A stretch of 64,000 nucleotides of DNA from the NCBI GenBank assembly GCA_963082975.1, contig OY720349.1, forward strand, positions 46,791,962 to 46,855,961, in the 5' to 3' direction. Shown piece after piece: positions 24,168-35,085 of this stretch (position 1 is the stretch's first letter; each line of letters opens with the position of its first letter). Below the pieces are notes generated by a model. It did no database searches. It was not told the origin of the DNA and saw only the letters and a program-made list of their open reading frames with translations. Origin of the DNA: Labia minor (taxonomy: Eukaryota; Arthropoda; Insecta; Dermaptera; Spongiphoridae). Made by a program: the position numbers and the translations under genes.

Positions 24168-25619
24168 ATATATATATATATGTTGGTTTAGATTTCCGTG
24201 ATTTAGTTTATTATTATCAGATTTATATACTTTAATGAATTTTGGAAATATGTATTAGAAATAAAAAGTATACTCTGATATATTAGAATGTAGAGAGATT
24301 TGAATTATTTTCCCATTTTAACTATTAGTTATTTTCTGTAGGTTAATAAAATCGGTACTTAGCTTATAGGCTAATTGAATATTAATAGTAATGACTAAAT
24401 AATTGAAAATAGAAAGCTTACTTTTCAATTTTCTTTAAATAATAAATTATCTCTGTGGCTTAATTCAAAGTTTGGAATAAAATTATAATAAGAAAAAAAT
24501 CAATAGAAATTGTTAATTTTATATTAATTACTTTCTAGATATTTCAATCGACATAGTCTATGAATAACAAACAAACGAATTTATAATAAAGTACTAACGA
24601 TTGGGAAAAGTCCTTAAGGAATAAAAAAATCAGTTTGTTTTCTTTTTTTTTTATTCCAAAATCAATTGGAATTTCCAAGATACATGCATATTTAATTCTC
24701 TTTTCTTATCATCATCAATCAATTTCTGATCATTACTTGAATTATCCTTCTAATCAATTTCATTTAAATTAACTTGAATATCAACTTTAATTAAATAACT
24801 ATTTGTCAATTAAATACAAAATGATAATTTTATTTATTTTAATTTTATCATGCGGTTTAAATAATATAATATTAATATTATTAATATTTTAAATGTTATA
24901 TTACATATAATTAATACATTTTCGTTTTGTTTGAGTTATTATGACTTGTCCAAATAAATAAATTAAGCAATAGTTTAAATTATTTTATTTTCAATAATCT
25001 ACATGTTTTTTTATTATGAGTCTATATTTCATTTACTTACTTACGATTTGATTAAGTTATATTAATAATAATAATATATATATATATAAAAATATTTTTG
25101 AGTATGGTTAAATTAAAATAAATGCAACTCAAAACACAAAAGATAAGACAAAACCTTAATTTTTTCTTGATTTGTAATTTTATAGTATTTACTTATTTAT
25201 ATATTTAATAAGATTCGTCTTTGTGAGTTTTAGGCTAAATTTTACTATTACAATAAACAGTAATTTTACTTAACAGTATTAGACAAAATAAAAAAAAGAG
25301 AATGATTAAATGAAATTCTTGTTCACATTCTTTAAAGAAAATTAATTTTTCATCTAAATTTCCTCTTTTTCACTAAATTATATATTTAAATTAAATTAAT
25401 ATTATAAATTTAAGTACAAGAAAAAAATTTAATCAACTTTTTCCTATTAATGTAGAATTTCTTTTTATATATAACATATTTATTAAATAATTAATTTATA
25501 AAGATATTTATAATATAAAATTAATAAATAATTCATTATATAAATTATTTTACTAATTTTCAAAATTAAACAATAAATTTCTTATTCAATATTTTTTGAA
25601 ATTCATTAAGTTTATAGTG
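24168..25619. other. AT-rich sequence, nothing recognised
   Basis: Very A/T-rich with an (AT)n start and several short homopolymers. No gene or element boundary supported. Confidence 0.55.
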
Positions 25620-25910
25620 AGGTTCATTATACACCTGGGCGAGGATCTCAGGTCACTGTTGGACATTAGATAAAAGTCAAGTATATGTTAGTAAAGAGGA
25701 ACTCGTTCGCAAAGGGTCCGCTGAGGGAGGCAACGAGCGACTTCTACATCCACTAATGGGACAAGTTGTAGCAAACCACGGACCTTGGCCAACTTTTAAT
25801 GAGGAGGAACCGCGATCCCCCAAGGAATGCACTTCGAGACTAACACCGAGCGAATATTATGGTAATGAACGGCTGTTTCGATGCACTAGATAATTTAGAT
25901 CGTTTAAATA
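25620..25910. other. GC-richer island, unassigned
   Basis: About 290 bp with clearly more G+C than its surroundings (for example GGGTCCGCTGAGGGAGGCAA and CGCGATCCCCCAAGG). No long open frame, tRNA fold or known repeat end was recognised. Candidates are a conserved non-coding element, an exon fragment or an old repeat. Confidence 0.4.
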
Positions 25911-26496
25911 ATCCCTTGGTAGATCAAATGATTAATTAACTTATTTCGTCTTTTTCTTAAAGAATTATACTTTTAAATATATAAATATACAAGTATTTTT
26001 AATTGGTAAGAGAAGTATGAGAGAGGGGCCGCATAGTCTTTCCCACCTATTAGACCTTAGCTATCCATAAGATAAAACTTATATATATATATTATACATA
26101 TTCTATTTATTATTATTATGCCTTGATAAGAATAACATTAATGATTTGCATAAAATTTACAATTATTATTATTATTTGTCCTTATCGCATCTGAACATAT
26201 AAGAGACAGGTAACAGTAAGCAGATAAGATATTGTATTATATTATTTTCCATAATGGAATTGAATTTGGAAATTACTGAGTGAGATAAAATGGAAAAGTC
26301 TAATTTAGAGAAAATAGTTATGAAATCTAGTGACAAAGAAAATACATAAACCTATCTTTATAATATACGTTGTAATCTTTAAATAAATAAAATTCGTTAG
26401 TTTAATTACATTTTATTAATTAATTAATTTAGATATGATAAATTATATATATATATATACTGTAAATACTATATAAAATAAATTAAATTTGAAATT
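25911..26496. other. AT-rich sequence, nothing recognised
   Basis: A/T-rich spacer ahead of the B3 relic. Confidence 0.55.
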
Positions 26497-26890
26497 TTTA
26501 CATATTTTTACATATCTCCACGAATCATACATTTTGTTTACAGAAAAATGTATTTTTAGCATGCTGTCTGTCCGTCCGTCCGTTGTGTGTGGGTATAGGC
26601 GAGTACAGTTTGAACGGCTCACCGGATTTTGATAAAATTTGGTATATTTACTTAATGCATCAGTAGCATGAATTCATCAAATTTTTATCTATTATATCCG
26701 GGAAGCGAAAATGGTAGTTTACATAGTATTAATTTTATATTCATTGTCGGAAAATTTTTCACTTAAAAGATACTAGTAATTAATAATTGAGTAATTAAAC
26801 TAAAAATAAAAAAGGTAATATAATTTAGTCATTTTAATTCAAGTTTTTTTTAATCGTCGGTCGGTTCACTGTCTGGCCACAGCTCATTTT
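26497..26890 (+). mobile_element. Family B diverged partial copy B3
   Basis: Retains CATATCTCCACGAATCAT, TTTTTAGCATGCTGTCTGTC with a GTCC tract, TTGAACGGCTCACCGGATTT, TTTACTTAATGCATCAGTAG, then TCGTCGGTCGGTTCACTGTC with CTGGCCACAG near the 3' end. The 5' terminus and the TGACGTCA block are missing. More diverged than B1/B2, so an older insertion. Confidence 0.75.
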
Positions 26891-28530
26891 TAATTTTTAA
26901 CTCATTCACTAATTATTTTAATCTCTGATAATAAATAATATTTTGTATTAATTCCATTTAATTTATGCATTTTTCAATAGATTTTAAATTATACAAGATA
27001 TTTCCTAAATTTTAAATTATATCTTTCTTGAATATTGATGAAAAATAGCCTCTAAATAGATTTAAAATAAAAAGAATTTAGCAAAAGAAACTGACAATAC
27101 TTTAATACTTTTATTTAATTTTATTTAAGTCTCATTTTATTGTTCTATTTGAAATAATATAGACACAAATATATATTTTTAATTGGTATATTATATATGA
27201 ATTAATTATTTTTCTCAACTATTTTATTTTGTTTCTAGATTAACTTTTACTTAAAAAACAAGTTACAGGAAAAGATTATTATTGAATCTCTCTCCTTGTC
27301 TAATCCTTTTCTTTATCTTCTCTTATCATCTTCCTTATTTGTTTTCGCAATCAATAAATATTTACTAACTTCAAATGACAATCAGAAAGAAGATCGATTA
27401 TAGTTATTAAAAAATAAAAATGAGACTATTCATTATAAGATTTTTAAAGATTTTACTAAATAAAAAAATATCTCACAATTTCAATATATATATAGAAATT
27501 CACCTGTCTAATTTCTAAAGATATTATATTTTTCATTTTCAATAAATTTTAACTCATTTTGACAGTTTAGAAAAGAACGTGCAGTCACGTTTTCGATGGC
27601 AGTTGAATATTCCCTGTGCGCTTACTTGGACCATAAAAGACTTAAACCTAAATAAGTGTAATATTAGATCGAGGCAAATTTTCACATTTATAAGATACAC
27701 GGGCTTTCATTTCCATTTTTTTTTTAAATGATTCTGATAAAATAGGCTCCTATTTTTCCCTTTGGTATTAAAGAATAATTTCGTTGTTGAAATTTGTTGT
27801 TGATTTATTTATTAAAATAGAATTAAGTTCACAAAGTAAAATCACTTGAATTTTTCTGATAAACAAATAATAAAAATAATATTCAACTAAGAAAAATGAA
27901 CGATAAAAAATTTTAATCAAAAAAGTAAAAGCATTTAAATGTTATATTTTAAATATTACTTCTGAAACAAAAGAAAATGAATTTTTCTTTGAATAACATA
28001 AATATATGCTTATAACTATATTTAATATTTATGTATTTAATTTTACTTATTTATTTCATGATTAATAATTTAAAAATTTTATAATAGCACTATTGAATAT
28101 TTAAATGACAATTAAAGTCCTGATTTTTTATATTTTAAATTTGAGTAAAATTTATTTGGATTACCTTCAATGTATTTTAAATTCAAATTAAACATAGGGG
28201 GGAGGGGGATAATGAAGTTCAAGCTTCCCCTAAATTTCGACTTTCGAATCAATTCCTAGTAATTATCTAAACTATCATTATTTTGAGAGTTGTCACTCAT
28301 CTGTCTGACTCATTAAAGGGTGTATGGGAGATTATAATTTATAATTTATTTCCTTTACATAGAAAACAAAACTATATAAATTATTTTAGAAAATAAATAT
28401 AATTATTATATTATGAAAAAATAATCTAGGCGAATAAAATGTTACTTTATAATTTATTTAATAAATGAAAACCGTGACAGTGACTGATTTGGCTTTATCA
28501 ATACGAATACTATAAATATAAACATAAATT
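26891..28530. other. AT-rich sequence, nothing recognised
   Basis: A/T-rich DNA; a small GC-richer patch at 27580-27660 has no frame or repeat end. No gene supported. Confidence 0.5.
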
Positions 28531-28991
28531 AGCTGGAGTGTCTCCACTCGACTATCTCGCAATTTGAATTGGATTAAATAACATAATATATTATATTTAA
28601 ATTAAATTTAATTAATTATAAATTATAAATAATAAATAATAAATATTAAACCAGCGCATGTTTGGCTTTTTGTTGATGGCACCACGTTACGTGTTGGCGC
28701 GTGAGATTTGCAGTGTTAAAAAATTAATTCTGGTAATTTTAGCGAATCAATCAAGCTGAAATTCTATATATAGCAGTTTTATACAATTATTAATCATGTG
28801 AAAAATTATCAAACATATATCTTTATTTTTACGGTCACTTTAGAGGAAAAAAAATCAAAACGTTGTAGGTAATGACCCTCTTCCGGTTGACCTACATTTC
28901 TCAAAAGTTGATAGAAAACTATGAATTTTGAATAATGTCCATGTACCAAATTTCATCATTCTAGCTCAAACCGTTTTTGCGTAATCTTGCC

Positions 28992-29067
<76 letters not shown>

Positions 29068-29187
29068 GACATTTTTCTCAACCTTAGTGAAAATGATTTA
29101 GGAACCTTCAAAACGTATAAAAACATCAAAATCTCAACATCGAAAATTTTCGTGATCGCAATACTATCTCTGGCGAGATAGTAAAAA
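28531..29187 (-). mobile_element. Family A copy A4 with long (CA)n
   Basis: A full-length copy in minus orientation: AGCTGGAGTGTCTCCACTCG at 28531, then TTGCGAGATAGTC (RC), ending ATCTCTGGCGAGATAGTAA near 29186. The central microsatellite is an almost pure (CA)n at about 28998-29063. A plus-strand open frame across it (poly His-Thr) is an artefact. Confidence 0.88.
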
Positions 29188-29407
29188 GGGAAGTTTTTAC
29201 AGAGATTTCTTTTAACTTCTATTTTAGAATAACTTATTTTATCTAATATTTAATATGAAATTATAGACCAACTAATTTTTAAGACAATTCTATATAAAAT
29301 TGAAGAAATAATAAAATAAAGAAAATAATAAAAATATTATTTTATTTAAAAATTCAGATGATCTTAAAAAGAATTTGAATTTTTGAATTTAATATATATG
29401 TATACTT
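29188..29407. other. Short AT-rich spacer
   Basis: A/T-rich DNA between A4 and the single G arm. Confidence 0.5.
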
Positions 29408-29520
29408 ATTATAGGAAGTTATTCCCGGGTTATTTTTTCGTTCTATTGTGAAATTTGAGTATTGACGTCTCGGCGCATATTTTGGCACCATTTTCAAGAG
29501 ATTTTTACTAAGGAGGAATT
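29408..29520 (+). repeat. Single arm of element G
   Basis: GAAGTTATTCCCGGGTTATT through CCATTTTCAAGAG aligns with the left arm of element G at 21813-21910. It shares CGG-GC and ATTTTGGC-CCATTTTCAA blocks. No inverse arm was found nearby, so this is a solo arm or a truncated copy. Confidence 0.6.
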
Positions 29521-30418
29521 TTTGAGAATATGTGTCTTATACCTAGTCCCTCAGAAATTATTTTAAATAATTTTTATCTATTATATAGCGTTGTAGAATT
29601 TAAAAAAAAATCAATAAATATATTATGTTTTATTATAATATATTCGTATATATTTTAATTTAAATTCTCTGATCCCCATACAAAAATATTGTATTTTTAG
29701 AGCTTTTACTATATAACTATATATTGTTAATATTAATAAATTTTCTTTAATAAGATAAAAGTCATCTATTTTATTTTTTTATTTTTTTTTTTTTTTGATT
29801 TTCTTTTCATGAAATATATGTATTGATATAAGATGAAAAGTTAAAATTGGGCAACCGTGAACAGCTTAATCCACATTCCATAACTGCTCTCTCCTTAAGA
29901 AACGTCACATTTATTCCGAAATGTTATTTTAATCATATTTTAAAAATATTCATATTTTATAATGATCTGTAACATCATTTAATTTATGCTCCTCGAATGA
30001 AAAGAAAAATAAATGAAAGAATTAGAAGCTACAATACTTTCTAAAATTTTCAAGATCCTAGAAAGGAATGATTTGAATAACTGATTATCTTTAATGTTGT
30101 TAATCAATCCTTGGTATTGTTTGATAAATAGAATATAGAACTTAACATTTTCGTTGATTACAATTTATTTAATTTTTTTGTTAATTCGTTTAACATGATA
30201 ATATGATAAGTGAATAAATAAATTCCTGATGAAATCGCTTCATTTTTTTTTATCCAATCAGTATTTTAGATGATCAAAATAAACTATTTTAGTTCATTTA
30301 TTTAGTAGATAAAATAGTAAAAACTCTCATTTACCGAAGAATTAGGTTAAATAAAAATAAACCATTTCACCTTTAGTAAAATATAACTAAAATTATTCTA
30401 TTAGTATTAATTTTAATT
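29521..30418. other. AT-rich sequence, nothing recognised
   Basis: A/T-rich DNA with poly-T near 29780-29797. No supported gene. Confidence 0.55.
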
Positions 30419-31140
30419 TTGAAAATAGAATTCTTCGCAATATTTATGGGGCAAACAAAAGAACCGAGGTCACCGAGGAAGGGCGGAGACTGCATAACGG
30501 GGAATTGCATGACATCTATGCATCTCCAGATATAGTTAGGGACATAAAATCTAGAAGACATGTGAAAAATATATTGAAAGGGGAAACCGATTGGGAAACG
30601 TCCCGTTGGAAGTACTAAGACGGGATCAGCGGATTATGTAGGAAGGGAGGAAGAGAGAGAGAGTGGTCTGAAAAGTTTCCGACCTGACCAAGGAAAACGA
30701 TGTTTTTCAATTTTTGTTTGTTTTATTTTTCAAAATTCGATGTCAGCTGAACGTGTGCGAAATATTTTGCAAAACCATTTGAATATGGAAAGCTGTGTGC
30801 AATGTGGGAGCCGCATTTCCTAAAGTTAGACCAAAAATTGCTTCGAAAAACCATTTCTAACGACAATTTATTAATTATTTACAATAATTAATTAATTAAT
30901 TAACTAAATTAGAACACCGTTATGAGAAATGTATCAGTGTTGATGGAGATTATGTTGAAAAATATAGCAAAAAAAAATTGAAAAAATTTCTTGGTCAGGT
31001 CGGAAACTTTTCAGACCACCCTCGTATATAGGAGTAGGAAGGGTGTGGCTCAGGATAGCGACACTTGGAGAAATATGGTTGCTGCAGGCAAGAACTTTCG
31101 AGTTCCGTAGAGCCACAGAGATACCAGGGATAGATAGATA
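30419..31140 (+). pseudogene. LINE 3' fragment L5, split by mariner MITE
   Basis: The plus translation gives FENRILRNIYGANKR, then GRRLHNGELHDIYASPDIV, then KNILKGETDWETSRWKY. It is interrupted at about 30657. After the MITE it resumes with GGAGTAGGAAGGGTGTGGCT and the family end TTCGAGTTCCGTAGAGCCAC at 31097, then GATAGATAGATAG. The LINE therefore predates the mariner insertion. Confidence 0.85.
30658..31026 (+). mobile_element. mariner-derived MITE, copy 2, nested in LINE L5
   Basis: The left end is worn (GAGTGGTCTGAAAAGTTTCC); the right end ACCACCCTCGTA is clean next to TA. It carries the same remnants as copies 1 and 3 (AERVRNILQNHLNM, YEKCISVDGDYVEKY). It lacks the FLRRFITVD segment, so it has a further deletion of about 90 bp. 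No functional transposase. Confidence 0.85.
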
Positions 31141-31640
31141 GTATTACTTTTAATATAAAAGTGATTATATAAAAAGAATTCGATAAATTTAGTTAAATTA
31201 ATGTCACTATAATTCTTAATATTTATATTAATAATTTTGGGTATTAATTATTTCTTTTTTTTTTATTTTCTTATTATTTAATTTAATCAAATAAATCTTC
31301 AATGAAGTTGGTCCATCATTTGTTATTCTCGAACCGGCTGATTTCCCGTTCAGTTGCTATTTTTAATATCCGTGTAACGCCGAGATTGAATAGTAGAGGA
31401 AAAGTCGTACAAGCACAAATGGACATACCCGTGCCATCTATCGGAATCAATATGATTGACTAATGGATTGGAGGGGATATAGCCTAGTGATAGGATGAAG
31501 TGAAAAGAAAGAGATATTCTCGCCTGTCCAATGGATGAAATATTATCGTCTCGCTATCGAATTAATTAATGTATTGCATCTTACCGAAAATTCTACCGTA
31601 AACGTTTCTCTCCAGTAGTGTCTGTAAGAATAAAATATAT
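31141..31640. other. Intermediate-GC sequence, unassigned
   Basis: The part from about 31300 has more G+C than the background (for example TCGAACCGGCTGATTTCCCG). No open frame of note and no terminal repeats found. It could be continuous with the following minisatellite block as part of an unidentified element. Confidence 0.35.
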
Positions 31641-31773
31641 ATATTGTTGTGATATTTACCTGCAATAAATACCGCCCTTATCAGATATCGTACCGGTGAG
31701 TGTGAATTATAATATATATCTTTATGGAAAACACTTACATAATTCCCGTACCTGTTAGTAATGAGTTATTACA

Positions 31774-31990
31774 GTTTTTAGGTTACGGCCAAGTTTTTAG
31801 GTTACGGCCAAGTTTTTAGGTTACGGCCAAGTTTTTAGGTTACGGCCAAGTTTTAGGATACCGCCAGTTCTAGGTTACCACAAGTTTCTAGGCTACCGCA
31901 AGTTTCCGGTTAGCTGCTGTTTTAGACTACCGCAAGTTCAGGTTACGTGCAAGTTTTAAGTCATCGCCGTTTCCGGATATCGCTTTTCGT
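31774..31990 (+). repeat. 19-bp minisatellite, 4 perfect plus several degenerate units
   Basis: GTTTTTAGGTTACGGCCAA is repeated perfectly at 31774, 31793, 31812 and 31831. It decays into related units (AGGATACCGCCAGTT, AGGTTACCACAAGTTTC, AGGCTACCGCAAGTTTC, GACTACCGCAAGTT, and so on) to about 31990. The gradient from perfect to degenerate units suggests local homogenisation at one edge. The TTAGG inside the unit is not a telomere array. Confidence 0.85.
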
Positions 31991-32375
31991 TATGCCTTTT
32001 TGTCTCTAGTTGGAAAACGAAGAAAATACACCTACTTCCTATATCATCACAGCATTACCGTATCGTACTGACTTTTTCTATTAATAACGTCTATCTATTA
32101 AGTGTCTCGTATTAAAGGTTATAAAATAAATAAAAACCAGTAGATCCCCCCGTTGAGTTTCTATCCAGCAACCTAAGTTAAGCTTAGGCATTCGTGTAAC
32201 TTAAATTGTACAATAAACATATGTGTACCGTAATATGAATCAAAGTTTGTAAATATATCTTGTTTATTATTTGATATCTAAATATAATAAAATTTCTTTC
32301 TTTCTTTTTTTATATAAATTATTCTTATATAATTTCCCTCTCTTAAGTTATTTATTTAGTACCGATTGTACAATT
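31991..32375. other. Sequence with polyadenylation-like motifs, unassigned
   Basis: Contains several AATAAA-type motifs and TGT-rich stretches, as in the 3' region of a transcript or an LTR. I could not find paired LTR ends, a primer-binding site or coding sequence. Confidence 0.3.
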
Positions 32376-32379
32376 AAGG

Positions 32380-32720
32380 TCGCATGAGTATATCCGTCTG
32401 TAGAATGGGAATGCTAAAAAAAAGCAACTGGCTAGCCAGCATGGCACCGAAAACTGCCACCTCTCAAGTCTTTTTCTCAACTTGCTGCTCTTACAACAAA
32501 ACTAAACAAAACAACGAAATAAAAAAGGAAAATAGAAAAAAAGTAAAAGAACAGAAAGAAGAAAAAGAGAAAAAGAGTGAGAGAGGAGAAGAAGGTTTTA
32601 TAGGCTTCGAAAATTATTCAAGTCGACGGCGCTGTATTCTTGCGATTATACATCACGGTTCAGAGATGGAAAGAGGGAAAGGGGAAAAATTTCACCCACC
32701 TACGTCCTTTTAGCCATGGA
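32380..32720. other. GC-richer island with one open frame of uncertain meaning
   Basis: A plus frame at 32384-32713 (109 aa) starts MSISVCRMGMLKKSNWLASM and then becomes a Lys/Glu-rich low-complexity stretch (about residues 45-72). I recognise no family, and the Lys/Glu run is what A/G-rich DNA gives by chance. It could be an exon with a charged linker; evidence is weak. Confidence 0.25.
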
Positions 32721-33775
32721 TATTTAAATAATCAGATACAAATAACTCGAGAATGACAGCAAAACCAAAAGTTAAATATTTTTCTCACGATAATCACGGA
32801 GATATAAATTAATAAACGTGTCATGAACATCTTTATTGTAGAGAAAAAAGAGATGAGAAAAAAATTCACTCTCGTTCTCACCTGAAAAGAACGAATGGCT
32901 TGATTTCGGTTTCGATTAACAAATTATAGAGATTATCTCACATAGTCTATAAATGTTATCTATCATAGATCCATCCATCTTCCAATGAACACATTCAGCA
33001 ACAAAAAAAAAATTTGAATATTTATCTATTATCATATAATATTAACAGTAAACGTTTATGTAAAATCAAGAGTTAATTGAAAATCATATATGCAAAACAT
33101 GCAAGGTTATTCCTAGCTTTGTTTTATCTTCTTGCGTTATCTCAAATAACTATAAAAATCTATATTTTTTTTTCTTCACGGCGGTAAACGTTGTTTACTT
33201 AGATTATGCATTAATGTAAATCCTCTAGTACTTGCCAGATTTACTTTTTAACACTTGAAAATCAAATGAAATGATCAGTGAATAGTGAATTTTAAAAATT
33301 CAGTTTAAATTTATTTTTTTTTTATCTTTCGGGGTATATATAATAGAATTTTAAGAAAAATATTATCAGACTGATTTTCAACATTTCTCTCTCATGTGAC
33401 TTAAAATAAAATACACCAGAAAATATAAATTTGAAATTTTGACAGTTCTTGAATAAAGCTGATTAACAACCATTTAACTGTCATGATGAAATTTGAAAGC
33501 CGGAAATATATTTCTAAATGAAAGATTTTGGTTAAACTAATCAAGCCGTATAATAACTTACTACATTAAATTTACTAATAATAAAAAGAAAAATAATGTT
33601 AACGAACATCGGTTTAGGGTTTTCCTTTATGCTCTGTTTTTTTTTTATATTTCTCTGAAAAATTTAGTAATATGAACAAGAAAAAATCAAAATTAAATTT
33701 CAAAAAAACAGAATAACCAAAATAATCCGATACTACTGAAAAAAAGATCGCAATGAAATATCTCTTTTAAAAATA
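32721..33775. other. AT-rich sequence, nothing recognised
   Basis: No gene, repeat end or RNA recognised. Confidence 0.55.
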
Positions 33776-34298
33776 AGGTGCTTGAATAAGTTCTCGCTGT
33801 TTTTTGTGAAAATCAATCCTTTATTTACACAATGTGGTGCACAACACGTCACTCAAAGTACAGCCCATCACAAGACACTACTTTTTCCCATCCCTCCAAT
33901 TCTTCGTTTTTAAACTTTTTCGGTGCGCCAGAACGTTCTTTATTTTGAAGATCAAAATCGTCATTTTTGAACCGTCGAAACCAGTCTCTGCAAGTCGTTT
34001 CCGACAGAGCATGTTCCCCATACGTCTCAACAAGAATTCGGTGTGCTTCAGCTGCTGATTTCTTCTGTATAAAATAATGCAATAGAATTCCCCGCAAATA
34101 CTCTTTTCGTGGCACAAAACTCGACATCTTTAAGCACTCAGAATAAAATGTGGTTGACACTGTGGCAAACAGAAACACACTGGCGTTCAAGAATACGAAC
34201 AGTATTTCCTGGAAATGCGTTCGTTTCAGAAATATCATCCACTTATATTACTGGAAACGCCATCTGTTAGAAAACAGCGAGAACTTATTCAAGCACCT
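33776..34298 (-). mobile_element. Second mariner family: 523-bp MITE with perfect 28-bp TIRs
   Basis: 33776-33803 (AGGTGCTTGAATAAGTTCTC...) is the exact reverse complement of 34271-34298. TA dinucleotides flank both sides (33774-33775, 34299-34300), the standard Tc1/mariner target duplication. Inside on minus is a short fused transposase remnant. Perfect TIRs imply a young or recently mobile copy. The TIR differs from that of the ACGAGGGTGG family. Confidence 0.93.
33849..34127 (-). pseudogene. Internally deleted mariner transposase, 92 codons, in frame
   Basis: It starts MSSFVPRKEYLRGILLHYF, the typical start of mariner transposases. The N-terminal helix-turn-helix DNA-binding region follows (HRILVETYGEHALSETTCRD, WFRRFKNDDFDL, ERSGAPKKF, about residues 1-78). 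At about residue 79 (NEELE) the frame passes directly into GWEKVVSCDGLYFE and stop, which is the family's C-terminal end. About 250 residues with the whole DDD catalytic core are missing (family length about 345 aa), yet the frame is open. The open frame extends upstream to 34238, but the Met at 34127 matches family starts. It may bind TIRs but cannot catalyse transposition. Confidence 0.85.
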
Positions 34299-34362
34299 TA
34301 TATATTATATAAAATATAATATTTCTAAGATGTAGGATTTTTATGTAGTTTATGCCCTAAGC

Positions 34363-34609
34363 CACTGATTCCGAAAGTGGGCCCTACTGCTACCAGGTGA
34401 GTGCTGCAGCGATTCAGAGGGGGAGAGGAGGGGACAATTTTTCTAATTTACACTAAGTTTTACGAAAAAGGTATACATATGAAAACACAATTATTACTTT
34501 TTGTTTAATTGTTATTAAAATTTATTTTAAAAATTAATTTCCAGGGATGTTGAGTAATATTTTTTTCTGAAAAGGGGACGCGGTATGCCAAATAATTTGG
34601 ACACCACTG
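34363..34609. mobile_element. hAT-like MITE with imperfect 8-bp TSD
   Basis: The left end CACTGATTCCGAAAGTGGGC and right end (RC) CAGTGGTGTCCAAATTATTT are of the CAGTGNTTCCCAAA type of hAT elements. The flanking 8-mers CCCTAAGC (34355-34362) and CTCTAAAC (34610-34617) agree at 6 of 8 positions, consistent with an aged 8-bp duplication. It is 247 bp and non-coding; the 63-codon minus frame across it is chance. Confidence 0.7.
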
Positions 34610-35013
34610 CTCTAAACCAACCCCACATGTTTCTGTAACAAAAAACGTGTAATTCCATTTTCTTTTTAATTTGTTCCAATGCATAATTTCTTTCATCAGA
34701 AATGATAATTAAACAGAGAAAGAAAAGAAAATAGTAACTTGAGATATGTTACCCTAATATTTTTTTTGGACATTCTAGATATATTATTAAGGTGTAGTTG
34801 AAACATCTTAATGCTAGTGACAAATGATCATATGAGAACATTTTCAATCCGTATTCATTCTTGGATTGGATTGGATTCGAGAGGGTCAAACGTAACCAGT
34901 GATCATATCTTTTCCATGTCTGGTGGAAATAGACTAATAAAAGTAAAAGTAAATTTTATAAAGAAATTTATACCTATAAATGTCTTCATTATGCTACTTC
35001 TTTTACTGTAAAA
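34610..35013. other. AT-rich sequence, nothing recognised
   Basis: A 66-codon plus frame at 34811-35011 has no recognisable motif. Confidence 0.5.
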
Positions 35014-35085
35014 ATATGTATATATGAATATACATATATTCTAAAGCATATATGTATATATGAATATACATATATTCTAAAGCAT
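35014..35085. repeat. 36-bp tandem duplication
   Basis: ATATGTATATATGAATATAC... followed by ATATATTCTAAAGCAT occurs twice in direct succession. The unit contains an internal TATATGAATATACATATA near-palindrome. Confidence 0.8.

Noticed and set aside
28987..29181. Open frame encoding a His-Thr repeat
   Set aside because: It is the translation of the (CA)n microsatellite inside family A copy A4.
31774..31850. Insect telomere-like TTAGG motifs
   Set aside because: TTAGG occurs once per 19-bp unit; it is not a TTAGG array.
31636..32275. Possible solo LTR
   Set aside because: No matching terminal pair, TSD or primer-binding site could be seen.
32384..32713. Lys/Glu-rich 109-aa frame as a gene
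   Set aside because: The charged run is low-complexity A/G-rich DNA; no domain or transcript signal was found.
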